A stretch of 18,871 nucleotides of DNA from positions 1-18,871 of the forward strand of contig JALUZN010000425.1 of the NCBI GenBank assembly GCA_027011835.1, given 5' to 3'. Below are positions 8,234 through 16,384 of the stretch, piece after piece. The position numbers were made by a program, and so were the translations under genes. The DNA is from Draconibacterium sp. (GTDB lineage: Bacteria; Bacteroidota; Bacteroidia; Bacteroidales; Prolixibacteraceae). The notes beneath the pieces were generated by a model. The model did no database searches. It saw only the letters and a list, made by a program, of their open reading frames with translations, and was not told the DNA's origin. Position 1 is the stretch's first letter. Every line of letters begins with the position of its first letter.

Positions 8234-8252
8234 CCCCAAAACGGTTTTGGGG
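8234..8252. promoter_or_regulatory. Palindrome upstream of the ABC-F gene (possible operator or hairpin)
   Basis: CCCCAAAA (8234-8241) and TTTTGGGG (8245-8252) form a perfect 8-bp inverted repeat around CGG. It lies 30 bp before the TACCTTTG box, so it could be a regulator site or the end of an upstream transcript. No T-run follows directly. Confidence 0.4.
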
Positions 8253-8282
8253 GCATTGTAGGTGTTGTAGTTTTTTAATATC

Positions 8283-8290
8283 TACCTTTG
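8283..8290 (+). promoter_or_regulatory. Bacteroidota-type -7 promoter box (TACCTTTG)
   Basis: TACCTTTG is an exact TAnnTTTG match, 43 bp before the ABC-F start codon. TTG at 8265-8267 lies 15 bp upstream and TTG at 8256-8258 lies 24 bp upstream. Neither has ideal -33 spacing, but the position and the A/T-rich leader fit a promoter for the ABC-F gene. Confidence 0.55.
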
Positions 8291-8333
8291 CACGCTTTTT
8301 AGTTTTTAGGGGGCATAAAATTATATTTTTCAG

Positions 8334-9950
8334 ATGATTACAGTTTCAGATTTAAGAATTCAGTTTGGTAAAAGAGTGTTGTTTCAGGATGTGAATATGA
8401 AGTTTACAGCCGGGAATTGTTACGGAGTAATTGGTGCAAACGGCGCAGGAAAATCGACATTTTTGAAGGCAATTTCGGGTGAGATTGATGCTACTGCCGG
8501 ACATATTTCGTTGGGACCGGGCGAGCGACTTTCGGTGCTAAGTCAGGACCACTTTGCTTTTGACGAGTTTACGGTTTTGAACACCGTATTAAAGGGGCAC
8601 GCAAAACTTTGGGAAATTATGGAGGAGAAGGAGCGACTGTATGCCAAGCCCGATTTTTCGGAGGAGGACGGTTTGCGGACTGCTGAACTGGAAGCTGAAT
8701 TTGCCGATATGGATGGCTGGAATGCCGAAAGCGGGGCGGCATCGCTACTAAGTAATTTGGGAATTAAAGAGCAGTTTCATCAGACGTTAATGAAAGATAT
8801 GAGTGGAAAACAGAAGGTGCGCGTGCTGCTTGCACAGGCACTTTTTGGAAAACCCGATAATTTATTGCTCGATGAGCCGACCAACGACCTGGACCTTGAA
8901 ACGGTAGTTTGGTTAGAAAACTATCTTGCCAATTACGAAAACACAGTGTTGGTTGTTTCGCACGACAGGCACTTTTTAGATGCCATTAGTACGCACACCA
9001 TCGATATAGATTTTAACGATATTAAAATGTTTGCCGGAAACTACAGTTTCTGGTACGAAAGCAGCCAGCTGGCGCTGCGCCAACAGCAGGCTCAAAACAA
9101 AAAAGCCGAAGAGAAGAAAAAAGAGTTGCAGGAATTTATTCAGCGTTTTAGTGCCAACGTGGCAAAATCGAAACAGGCAACCAGTCGTAAAAAGATGATT
9201 GAAAAGCTGAATATTTCTGACATTCAGCCATCGACGCGAAAATATCCGGGAATTATTTTTACTCCCGAACGCGAAGCGGGCGATAAAATTCTCGACGTTA
9301 CAGGATTGAGTGCCAGCATTGATGGAGAGATTCTTTTTAAGGATGTGGAGTTTGTGGCTAATAAAGGTGAGAAAATTGTTTTTCTCTCGAGAGACCCGCG
9401 TGCGATGACGGTATTTTTTGAAATTATTAATGGACACCAGCAACCCGATTCGGGCAGTTACCAGTGGGGACAAACCATTACATCGGCTTATTTGCCAATA
9501 GATAATTCAGCGTTTTTTAACAGCGAGTTAACGCTTTTCGATTGGCTTTACCAATTTACTACCGACACAACAGAGATGTATATTCGAGGATATTTAGGAA
9601 AAATGTTGTTTGCCGGCGACGAAATTTATAAAAAAGTTAGTGTGCTCTCGGGAGGTGAAAAAATGCGCTGTATGATTTCGAAAATGATGCTCGAAAATCC
9701 AAATGCACTGGTGCTCGACACGCCAACCAACCACCTCGATTTGGAGTCGATACAGTCGTTTAACAACAACCTAAAACGTTATCCGGGGAATGTATTTATG
9801 TCGTCGCACGACCACGAATTTATCTCGTCGGTTTGCGACCGTATAATTGAACTTACGCCCAACGGAATTATCGATAAATTGATGAATTATGACGATTATA
9901 TTACTGATGAAAAGATACACGCTTTGCGCGAGAAACTGTACGCAAAATAG
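8334..9950 (+). CDS. YbiT-like ABC-F ATPase with degenerate second nucleotide-binding domain
   Basis: A cytoplasmic ribosome-associated type protein (538 aa; E. coli YbiT is 530), with two ABC domains, no membrane segments and a charged ABC-F linker at about 240-300. NBD1 has Walker A GANGAGKST (34-42), Walker B LLLDEPTN (D180, E181) and switch His210, but its signature is only MSGKQ (156-160). NBD2 keeps the signature LSGGE (438-442) and switch His492. It lacks a Walker A: the position reads LSRDPRAMT (351-359), without the Gly-rich loop or Lys. Its Walker B is LVLDTPTN, with Thr463 in place of the catalytic Glu. ABC-F proteins act at the ribosomal E site in translation or antibiotic protection; the YbiT branch has no settled role. 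From memory, similar degenerate NBD2 forms occur across Bacteroidota, so it is probably functional. ATG at 8334 follows a TACCTTTG box with no Shine-Dalgarno. Confidence 0.93.
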   Translation: MITVSDLRIQFGKRVLFQDVNMKFTAGNCYGVIGANGAGKSTFLKAISGEIDATAGHISLGPGERLSVLSQDHFAFDEFTVLNTVLKGHAKLWEIMEEKERLYAKPDFSEEDGLRTAELEAEFADMDGWNAESGAASLLSNLGIKEQFHQTLMKDMSGKQKVRVLLAQALFGKPDNLLLDEPTNDLDLETVVWLENYLANYENTVLVVSHDRHFLDAISTHTIDIDFNDIKMFAGNYSFWYESSQLALRQQQAQNKKAEEKKKELQEFIQRFSANVAKSKQATSRKKMIEKLNISDIQPSTRKYPGIIFTPEREAGDKILDVTGLSASIDGEILFKDVEFVANKGEKIVFLSRDPRAMTVFFEIINGHQQPDSGSYQWGQTITSAYLPIDNSAFFNSELTLFDWLYQFTTDTTEMYIRGYLGKMLFAGDEIYKKVSVLSGGEKMRCMISKMMLENPNALVLDTPTNHLDLESIQSFNNNLKRYPGNVFMSSHDHEFISSVCDRIIELTPNGIIDKLMNYDDYITDEKIHALREKLYAK

Positions 9951-10033
9951 AAGATAAATATTCTGAATTTGTATTTGCCGAGGTGGTTTTTTTCTGTTTT
10001 GTTTCCGGGGTACTTTGTTGAATCTTTATTTCT

Positions 10034-10054
10034 CGCAAAGCCGCAAAGTCGCAG
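10034..10054. repeat. Short 8-bp tandem repeat (CGCAAAGy units)
   Basis: Two and a half CGCAAAGC/CGCAAAGT units lie in the 208-bp convergent gap between the ABC-F and DUF6850 genes. From memory this type of string is widespread in intergenic DNA. The remainder of the gap (9951-10158) shows only a weak CACC...GGTG hairpin near 10130 and no gene. Confidence 0.5.
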
Positions 10055-10158
10055 GGCTCTGATTTTTAGTAGATTGCGACAGTTGTCTTGTGCTCCCCAC
10101 TCTTTGTTTATGAGGTGTTTATAAAAATGCACCGAACCATTTCGGGGTGGTTATGTTT

Positions 10159-11733
10159 TTAAAAATTAACTCCAAGTTTTAACTCAAAAATATCGCGGTT
10201 TTTGTTGTCTGTTTTTGCTATTAACCGACTGTAACGGCCACTAAAAAAGAGTTGAACCGGCGATTTGTAAAGATGAATTATTCTTCCAAACTGAAATGAG
10301 CCGCCCACTTGTACCAGTGGATTATTAAAATAATTAAAATCGTGTTTTACAAGTTCTGAATGAACAGTTTCTAACAGAATTTTGTCGGAAACAATTTTGT
10401 ACGAACTGTTAAACCCTTTCCGGTAGCTGCTGTTAATCGATACAACAAGCGTATTTTTTTCGGTTTGAAACTCTTTTTCGAAAGCTCCTTTTATTTGGAA
10501 ATAGTTTAACGACTGCTCGTTTGTTTCGGGAACGAAATAGTAGGTGGTTTGGCTGTTTGTAATTTGTGCTGCAAGCGTTGTGCCCCAGTTAAAATGGTTG
10601 GCATTAACCAGTTTGTAGTACGAATAATCTACTCCATATTGCTGCCGGTTGTGCCAGTAAAGTGTGTATTTTGCCAGTGTTTCCCATTGGTACGAGTGCT
10701 GCTCGAGTTTTGGCTCCACCACCGGTTCGTGACCGTAAATGTGATTGTCTGTAAAGTGTATTTTTATTTTATTGATTGTGTTTTTGTTGTGCAGAAACAT
10801 AAAAGTCGATGCAATTCCGGTGGTGTAATTTTCGAGCAGAACGACCTGAAGCGGGAACGAAACGCCCCGTTTAATATCGGTTGCTTTGCGGAAGAAACTC
10901 GCTTCGGTAAGGTTGCTAATTTTATTGCCTGTATAACCCATTTGAATTCCGCCGCCAAAAAGATTTGATTCGTGGCTCCGCCGGTCTTTTTCGGTTGAAA
11001 CGGAAAATGCGCCCAGCCCTTTCATATTAAAATAATCGTAAACCGAGTCGGTAACCGTTGTAATCTCAATATCTTCTTTGCTGGTCTGGTAGCGGAAGTT
11101 TGCCCCCAGTTTTATTTTGTTGAATGTAAAAATAATTGCCGGAGCGATATTGAAAGTGGTTGTGGTATTTTTCGGTCGTGGGTCTTTCCGGCGCGCTCCA
11201 ACGCCCGCTTTGTAGTTCATATCGACACCAAAAATAAAACGATTGTTAATTTGCCAGGCGGCTTTTGCACGCATTTTAAAAAACTCTTTGTGGTAAGTTC
11301 CGCCAATTGAGTCGGCCATAATGTACGGATTATCGTTGTATGGATTTAAAACGTCGATCCAGTTTACCGCTTCGTTTTTGCTGTTCGAGTAGTTAAAATT
11401 GCCATAAAATTTCCATCGTTTAAGAGTAACGTAACCGTTTGTGAAAAATCCTGTTTCGTTTAATTTCCTTTCTTGTTGATAGCGGTGTAAATCGCCGTTT
11501 TCGTAATTGTAGTTTAAAGTTGCTTTTCCTATTTTTTGCCTGATATCGAAAAACTGTAACGATGCTGCATTTGCCGAACCGTCCCAGACTGTTTTTAAAT
11601 GAACTATTTTTTCGGAAGAGAGCGATGTATGCTGTCGGAGCGAATCGGGTTCGCCTGCAAACAATAAATTTGTTGAGGCAACCGCCACAACCATTAATAA
11701 AAGTCGAGTACTATTTTTTAAAATTTGTTTCAT
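10159..11733 (-). CDS. DUF6850-family outer-membrane beta-barrel protein
   Basis: A 524-aa protein with a signal peptide (basic start, hydrophobic LLLMVVAVAS, cleavage near LFA-GEP at about 26). The rest alternates short aromatic-rich beta strands with polar turns. It ends in ELKLGVNF, with the C-terminal aromatic residue expected of an outer-membrane barrel. It resembles the Bacteroidota family called DUF6850, of unknown function; this assignment is from recollection. The preferred start is the ATG at 11733, which shares one base with the upstream stop (TGATG). A TTG three bases earlier is possible but less likely. The overlap implies translational coupling to the DUF4876 lipoprotein. It is probably the last gene of the four-gene minus-strand block. 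It may be a transport pore or an accessory barrel for the TonB receptor (inference). Confidence 0.82.
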   Translation of the reverse strand: MKQILKNSTRLLLMVVAVASTNLLFAGEPDSLRQHTSLSSEKIVHLKTVWDGSANAASLQFFDIRQKIGKATLNYNYENGDLHRYQQERKLNETGFFTNGYVTLKRWKFYGNFNYSNSKNEAVNWIDVLNPYNDNPYIMADSIGGTYHKEFFKMRAKAAWQINNRFIFGVDMNYKAGVGARRKDPRPKNTTTTFNIAPAIIFTFNKIKLGANFRYQTSKEDIEITTVTDSVYDYFNMKGLGAFSVSTEKDRRSHESNLFGGGIQMGYTGNKISNLTEASFFRKATDIKRGVSFPLQVVLLENYTTGIASTFMFLHNKNTINKIKIHFTDNHIYGHEPVVEPKLEQHSYQWETLAKYTLYWHNRQQYGVDYSYYKLVNANHFNWGTTLAAQITNSQTTYYFVPETNEQSLNYFQIKGAFEKEFQTEKNTLVVSINSSYRKGFNSSYKIVSDKILLETVHSELVKHDFNYFNNPLVQVGGSFQFGRIIHLYKSPVQLFFSGRYSRLIAKTDNKNRDIFELKLGVNF

Positions 11734-12941
11734 CAATTTTTCGCAATTACTCCCGGTGTTGGTTCCTGATTGGTTAAAAAGTCGTTGGTCGAATTGTTTG
11801 TATCCTGATATACGGTTCTTCCATCAATCACCTCTTTTACTTTTCGTTTAATTGAAACCCGTTGGTAGCCACCTTTGTGTTGAATATACCCGACATCGAT
11901 ACTGTTTGGCAAGCGTTTAAAAGCACCGCGGTCGTCGAGGCGGAGGTTGTCGACCCCATCGATTACCCAACCGTACGGAACCATAAAACAGTTAAATGAA
12001 CCGCCCGGTTGTACCATATAATTATCGGGGTTGGTAAAAATTTCCTGTAAATTGTCGGAAGGCAGCCTGAACAGAATAGAAACCTGCCCGCGTACATCGA
12101 AAATCATTGCTGTTCCTTTTGTAATTCGTTGCATTAAAATATTTGGTACTTCGGGCACATCGATATATTTTCCGTCTTCAACATAAAACTCCCAGGCAGC
12201 TTTCGATAAGTCGATTGAATTTGGGTTTCCGTTGGGGTCGTCGCGGTGGTTCAGTCCCGAGAGTGCAATAACAAACGATTCGCCGGGTTGAATGGGGTGC
12301 TCCTCGCCGGTGCCCGGAACAATTGCCACAAAACTCCATAGCGGAATTCGTGGTAGTAGGTTGCCGTTTTCGTCGACCCACGGTGTTGGCTCGTAGGTGG
12401 TTGTTGAGTGAACCACTCCAAAGCAGAGTCCGTCGGAATACAAAACCTTGTCGGAGTTGTTATAAATTTCAACAAATTTCGCTGCCCCGTACGATTTTCC
12501 TTCGGGTGTGCGACTGCCGGAAGTGTACAGCTCTTTAATTACAAAACCTTCGTTTTGAATTGAATACTCTGTTTGAATAGTAAAACTGTTTCCATTTTCA
12601 AGAATTGTGGCGGCGTTAATTGCTCCGTTAAAAAGTACGGTCTTTTTAACCGGATATCCATCGAAATCAATTTTGTGTTTTTCTGAAAAGGAGACAATTA
12701 TATCGTAATTTCCACCTCTTACATTGAAAGTTACGGTTCCGTTTTCGTTGGTATTCTCTGTAAATTCACGGCCTGTTTGTAATTCACGAATCAGAACCTC
12801 TTTCCCGGCTGCCGGGCCTCCGCTGTTAAACTCGTCGGGGTAATTTACCGTAACCGAAAAACTGTACGTAGATGGGGTTTCGTATATGTTGCACCCTGCA
12901 AATAACAGGGGAAGCAGCAAGATTATAATTTGTTTCTTCAT
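11733..12941 (-). CDS. DUF4876-family lipoprotein
   Basis: A 402-aa lipoprotein whose signal ends in lipobox LLFAGC (Cys17). Residues about 20-110 look like a carboxypeptidase-regulatory or prealbumin-like beta-sandwich (NGTVTFNVRGGNYDI). From about 115 the DUF4876 domain follows, with family-like strings such as FVIKELYTSG, KFVEIYNNSDKVLYSDGL, QPGESFVIAL and GWVIDGVDNL. The EIYN-type segment also recalls lamin-tail-like folds. Its function is unknown. I chose the ATG at 12941 because it puts KKQIIILLL directly before the lipobox; an upstream ATG at 12959 would add six residues (MTKQIQ). It shares one base with the downstream DUF6850 barrel gene (TGATG). It is 525 bp downstream of the TonB receptor gene, across a repeat-containing gap. 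It is likely the surface or periplasmic partner of the receptor and barrel. Confidence 0.85.
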   Translation of the reverse strand: MKKQIIILLLPLLFAGCNIYETPSTYSFSVTVNYPDEFNSGGPAAGKEVLIRELQTGREFTENTNENGTVTFNVRGGNYDIIVSFSEKHKIDFDGYPVKKTVLFNGAINAATILENGNSFTIQTEYSIQNEGFVIKELYTSGSRTPEGKSYGAAKFVEIYNNSDKVLYSDGLCFGVVHSTTTYEPTPWVDENGNLLPRIPLWSFVAIVPGTGEEHPIQPGESFVIALSGLNHRDDPNGNPNSIDLSKAAWEFYVEDGKYIDVPEVPNILMQRITKGTAMIFDVRGQVSILFRLPSDNLQEIFTNPDNYMVQPGGSFNCFMVPYGWVIDGVDNLRLDDRGAFKRLPNSIDVGYIQHKGGYQRVSIKRKVKEVIDGRTVYQDTNNSTNDFLTNQEPTPGVIAKN

Positions 12942-13035
12942 TTGTATTTGTTTTGTCACCGGGTTAAAATCCGGTGTAAGTTAAAATACCTTAGTTGCTA
13001 TTGCAGTGCTGGTTGATATTTAATTTTACTGTTTT
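12942..13035. repeat. 95-bp direct repeat, copy 1 (abuts the DUF4876 start codon)
   Basis: The repeat spans 12941-13035 and matches 13315-13409 at offset 374 with three mismatches (at 12970, 13005 and 13017). It contains the palindrome CACCGGGTTAAAATCCGGTG (12957-12976), a 9-bp stem with one G-T pair and an AA loop. Copy 1 starts at the first base of the DUF4876 ATG, so it forms the whole leader immediately upstream of that gene. Confidence 0.9.
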
Positions 13036-13314
13036 TACTAAATACATATTTTATTATCTGTTTGTTCTTTTTACCCCTCTGTCTTCGACATCTCCTCCGT
13101 CAGCCGAAGGAGGAGAACGCCTTAAACTTAATCAGTGCAAAAGATTAACTTTACCGCAACAGTTAGCTTTATCGTCTTTCCCTTTTTAAGGGAAAGTGGC
13201 GACAGCCGAAAGGGTAAAAAAATTATATTCTTTTATCATCTCTATTATTAAGTTCTCAATATGCGGTGCGTGCAACTACCTCCCTTTTATCAACTATTAT
13301 CGAACGCACCTTTT
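13036..13314. other. Inter-repeat spacer with small hairpins, no gene
   Basis: It contains TCTCCTCC/GGAGGAGA (around 13088-13113), CTTTCCCTT-TTT-AAGGGAAAG (around 13175-13195) and GGTGCGT/ACGCACC (13265-13271 and 13304-13310). Two of these are flanked by similar Pu-rich tracts (CAGCCGAAGG, CAGCCGAAAGGG). The pattern resembles extragenic repeat debris rather than a coding sequence. Confidence 0.45.
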
Positions 13315-13409
13315 TTTGTATTTGTTTTGTCACCGGGTTAAAACCCGGTGTAAGTTAAAATACCTTAGTTGCTATTGCTGTGCTGGTTGAAATTTAATTT
13401 TACTGTTTT
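13315..13409. repeat. 95-bp direct repeat, copy 2
   Basis: Second copy of 12941-13035. Its palindrome is perfect: CACCGGGTTAAAACCCGGTG (13331-13350), a 9-bp stem with an AA loop. It ends exactly where the 8-bp array at 13410 begins, just downstream of the TonB receptor gene on the minus strand. Confidence 0.9.
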
Positions 13410-13465
13410 CTCTAAAAATCTAATTGTCTAATCATCTATAAGTCTATAAGTCTAATCACCTAAAT
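13410..13465. repeat. Degenerate 8-bp tandem array, seven units
   Basis: Seven consecutive 8-bp units share the core nTCTAAnn: the first is CTCTAAAA at 13410, the second ATCTAATT at 13418, the third GTCTAATC at 13426, and the last ACCTAAAT at 13458. The register is kept without indels. It ends one base before the TAA stop (complement of 13467-13469) of the TonB receptor gene. Confidence 0.75.
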
Positions 13466-13466
13466 G

Positions 13467-16328
13467 TTAAAACTGCATTTTTATATCGGCCCCAAAATAG
13501 GGCTGCTGGTTGCGGCGGATATACAGGCCGCTTCGCTCATCGAGATGCCAGGGCTGAATATTTAAAAAGTTGTTGGCATAAAACGACAGCTTAAACCGTT
13601 GTGCAATATCTTTCGATATTTTTATGTTGCACAAAAACAGTGGCGGCAGTGTTCGTTCACCAAACCGGTATTTTTGTGTTTTCCTGATTGCCTTTTGCGC
13701 CAGCGAATTCTCGAAATCTGCAATTGTGTATTCGTGTTCAATATTGTCGTACTCTTTGTAACTCACCGGAAGATAGTAGTAAAAGTCCTCCTCTTTTTCG
13801 TTTTTAAAGAGGTCGGGTTGGTTCAGATAATTGCGCAATTCTGTTAGTGAATACAATTTATTATCATCGTAAATATTGCGGTGGTCTTTTTCGAACCAAA
13901 TTACCTGCGTAGTTAATGTAACCAGCATTTTTATTTCGGGAATGTGGGTGATTATATTAAAGTTGGTATTCAGCCGCTCGTTTACAATTCCATATCCCAA
14001 CCGGTTTTTATATTTGGCGGCAAACGACTCCTGCCGGCTGCTGTTTCCTTCAAAAACTGTGTAGCTAATTGTTTTCCAGTAGGGTGCATCGGTCGAGTAC
14101 GATTCGGTTTTTAGCCAAGCACCGTTTATTAAGAACGAAGTGTGGAGTGCTTTAACTTTTCCAAAGTTAACAACGTATTCAATTCCTGTTTTTAACCGTG
14201 TACTTGCATTTGTAAATTGCGAATACGACACAAATTTCTTGTCGTTTTCGTAACCCAATGCAATAGGATTTCCGGTTGTTTCGTCGTTGTAATAAACACC
14301 GTCGCCTTCAATGTAGTAAGGGTGTTTCCCTGCTTCCAGCACATCGTAATCGCGGAAAAACATAGGGTAGTATGTGTAGCTTGAAATAAATCCACCCTCG
14401 TGTTTTTCGTAAAATCCTGTAATGCGGGTTTTTATTTTATCGATTTGAAAATCGATTCCCACCTCATATTTGTTGCTTTTTGCAGGAAGTAGATTGTAAT
14501 TTCTTGTATCCTGAACAACGTCGGTGGTTGCTACAATCAGGTCGGGGTAGTAGTTAAAACTAATTTTGTCGTTGTATTTTTTATCGGGATAAAGATGTAT
14601 TAGCGTTGGCGCTTTTGTGGTTTGTCCGTAACCAATACGAAGTGCTAAGTCGCGAAAAAGCGAGTTGTTTTTTTTGTTTAGAATTTGGTAACGAACGTTA
14701 ACTCTCGGGTCGAAATTCAGGCTGCCCGAAGTGTTGAAAAGTCCAGCAGGTTGAATATTGTCCATTCGTGCTCCTGCCATAATATCGAGTGCGGTTGTAC
14801 CAATATCGAACGTAATTTTATCTTCTAAAAAGAGCGAAAACTGGTTAAGCGAAGGAATATCGGTAAACGGGCGTGGACGATTTCCGGTGCCTGCCGGTGG
14901 TTTTTCAAGGTCGAATGTGCGCCCCTCGCCGTTGTTGCCTGTGGTTCGCCATTCGGCGCCAAATAGTACGTTGTTTGTTACGAACTCGGCTTTATGATAA
15001 AATTTCGCTTTTAATTTCGAATAGAGACTAAATGGTTTTCCGTCGTAAGTAACTTCGGAGTAGTAAGTTGCCGGGCCGTACGAAATTTCGTATTCGCCAC
15101 TGGTAGTTGCTGTCGCAAAAAAGTTGGGCCCACTCGACGAACTCTCCAGCGTTTTTTCAAACCCTTCCTGCCAGGTTTTGCTGTAACCAAAATCGAATGC
15201 TACACTTTTTAGAAATGCTTTGTTAAGCGACCAAACTGCCGTAATTTTCCCTCGTAAACTCTGGTCTTGTGCAAAGTGTTCCTCCTCTTGTAGCATATCG
15301 GGGTCGTATTTGTAATTGTCGAGCGAGCGTAAAAAATCGAGTTTCATATCGACAATAAGTGGCGATTTATCTCTGAAAAAGGTACGCGAATACTTGGTTG
15401 TGGCATTTACTCTTTTATACTGTTTGGTCTGTTTGGTAAGGTCGCGAAACGAGTTTGTATAACCCAAATCTACATTTATTACTCCGTTGTTATTTTGCAA
15501 TAAATATCCTTTGCCCAGATAAATTTGTTTGGTGTGCGGGTCGGCTTGAAACTTAACGTTGTAGGGCGAGCCGCCCGATTTTGTTTTTATATGAACCGCA
15601 CCCGAAGTGAGGTTTCCGTGTTCTGCCGATGAAATTCCTACATCGACAGTAATCGATTCGATGTTTTCTACCGGAATCTGACGAAGGTCGACTCCCGAGC
15701 CGGCCACCGATGAAAAACCGTTTGAACTGCTGATGCTTTTTTGAAGGTTTCCATCGTTCGAAACGGGAATATCGTCGACAATAATTGCTGTGCCGAGTGC
15801 GCTGTTTACATCTTCGGTAATTTCGCGAATACTTATTCTCGACGGACGGCTTAAATTGGGGTTCTCCGAAATATTTCCGGGAATAAGCTGCATAATATCT
15901 TTTAAACTCGATGCCTGAACGTGACTGATTGCCTCACTTTTTATTTTCGACGAGGTTGTACTGCTATTTGAGTTCTCGGCAGTTACGGTTACCTCTTTCA
16001 ACCCCAGCGACTGTTTATGCAGCCTGATTTTTAGATTCGCATCTTTTCTTAGTGTTATATTTATCGAGTACTCTTTGTACCCGATGTAGGTAACTTTAAA
16101 AATATAGGTGCCAGCCGGAACCGATTGAATAACAAATTCTCCTTTTTCGTTTGTCGATGTTCCAACTCCCAGTTCGGGGAAAGCAACATTTGCGTATAAT
16201 ACCGGTTGCCCGGTTTCGGCATCGGTAACTATGCCATTCACCGTTATTTTCTGCTGTGCAGTTGAAGCAAATGAAAAACAGAGGCTTAAAAGAGCAATTG
16301 TAAAAACAGTTAACAGTGCTTTCAACAT
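13467..16328 (-). CDS. TonB-dependent outer-membrane receptor with N-terminal carboxypeptidase-regulatory-like domain
   Basis: A 953-aa receptor. The signal peptide is MLKALLTVFTIALLSLC... with cleavage near STAQ (22-25). A CarboxypepD_reg-like domain follows at about 27-105 (VNGIVTDAETGQPVLYANV; GEFVIQSVPAGTYIFKVTYIGY). A TonB-box-like KEVTVTAEN is at 111-119, a plug domain at about 125-260 (IIVDDIPV; IPVENIESITVDVG; GAVHIKTKSGG), then a 22-strand-type barrel ending DIKMQF with terminal Phe. I chose the ATG at 16328, since the longer frame from 16391 would put 21 residues before a normal signal peptide and start inside a palindromic repeat. It lacks the features of SusC/RagA and has no SusD partner; the next genes are a DUF4876 lipoprotein and a DUF6850 barrel. 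Its ligand is unknown; siderophore, haem, peptide or glycan are all possible. Confidence 0.92.
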   Translation of the reverse strand: MLKALLTVFTIALLSLCFSFASTAQQKITVNGIVTDAETGQPVLYANVAFPELGVGTSTNEKGEFVIQSVPAGTYIFKVTYIGYKEYSINITLRKDANLKIRLHKQSLGLKEVTVTAENSNSSTTSSKIKSEAISHVQASSLKDIMQLIPGNISENPNLSRPSRISIREITEDVNSALGTAIIVDDIPVSNDGNLQKSISSSNGFSSVAGSGVDLRQIPVENIESITVDVGISSAEHGNLTSGAVHIKTKSGGSPYNVKFQADPHTKQIYLGKGYLLQNNNGVINVDLGYTNSFRDLTKQTKQYKRVNATTKYSRTFFRDKSPLIVDMKLDFLRSLDNYKYDPDMLQEEEHFAQDQSLRGKITAVWSLNKAFLKSVAFDFGYSKTWQEGFEKTLESSSSGPNFFATATTSGEYEISYGPATYYSEVTYDGKPFSLYSKLKAKFYHKAEFVTNNVLFGAEWRTTGNNGEGRTFDLEKPPAGTGNRPRPFTDIPSLNQFSLFLEDKITFDIGTTALDIMAGARMDNIQPAGLFNTSGSLNFDPRVNVRYQILNKKNNSLFRDLALRIGYGQTTKAPTLIHLYPDKKYNDKISFNYYPDLIVATTDVVQDTRNYNLLPAKSNKYEVGIDFQIDKIKTRITGFYEKHEGGFISSYTYYPMFFRDYDVLEAGKHPYYIEGDGVYYNDETTGNPIALGYENDKKFVSYSQFTNASTRLKTGIEYVVNFGKVKALHTSFLINGAWLKTESYSTDAPYWKTISYTVFEGNSSRQESFAAKYKNRLGYGIVNERLNTNFNIITHIPEIKMLVTLTTQVIWFEKDHRNIYDDNKLYSLTELRNYLNQPDLFKNEKEEDFYYYLPVSYKEYDNIEHEYTIADFENSLAQKAIRKTQKYRFGERTLPPLFLCNIKISKDIAQRFKLSFYANNFLNIQPWHLDERSGLYIRRNQQPYFGADIKMQF

Positions 16329-16384
16329 AGATTTATTACAAATCAAAAAAAATAGGTAACAATAAACGGGTGACACTTTAAAGA

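Noticed and set aside
7207..8333. Remnant insertion sequence with transposase
   Set aside because: Inverted and direct repeats are present, but no transposase fragment was recognised in any frame.
8976..9473. 165-codon open frame on the minus strand inside the ABC-F gene
   Set aside because: Antisense to conserved ABC-F sequence, with no gene-like features.
11734..11736. TTG start for the DUF6850 barrel
   Set aside because: The next codon is ATG and forms the common TGATG coupling with the upstream stop.
12942..12959. ATG at 12959 as start of the DUF4876 lipoprotein
   Set aside because: It adds only MTKQIQ before the basic KKQ and hydrophobic stretch; the ATG at 12941 gives a standard lipoprotein signal.
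13410..13465. CRISPR array
   Set aside because: Units are 8 bp with no spacers and no cas genes; it is a simple tandem repeat.
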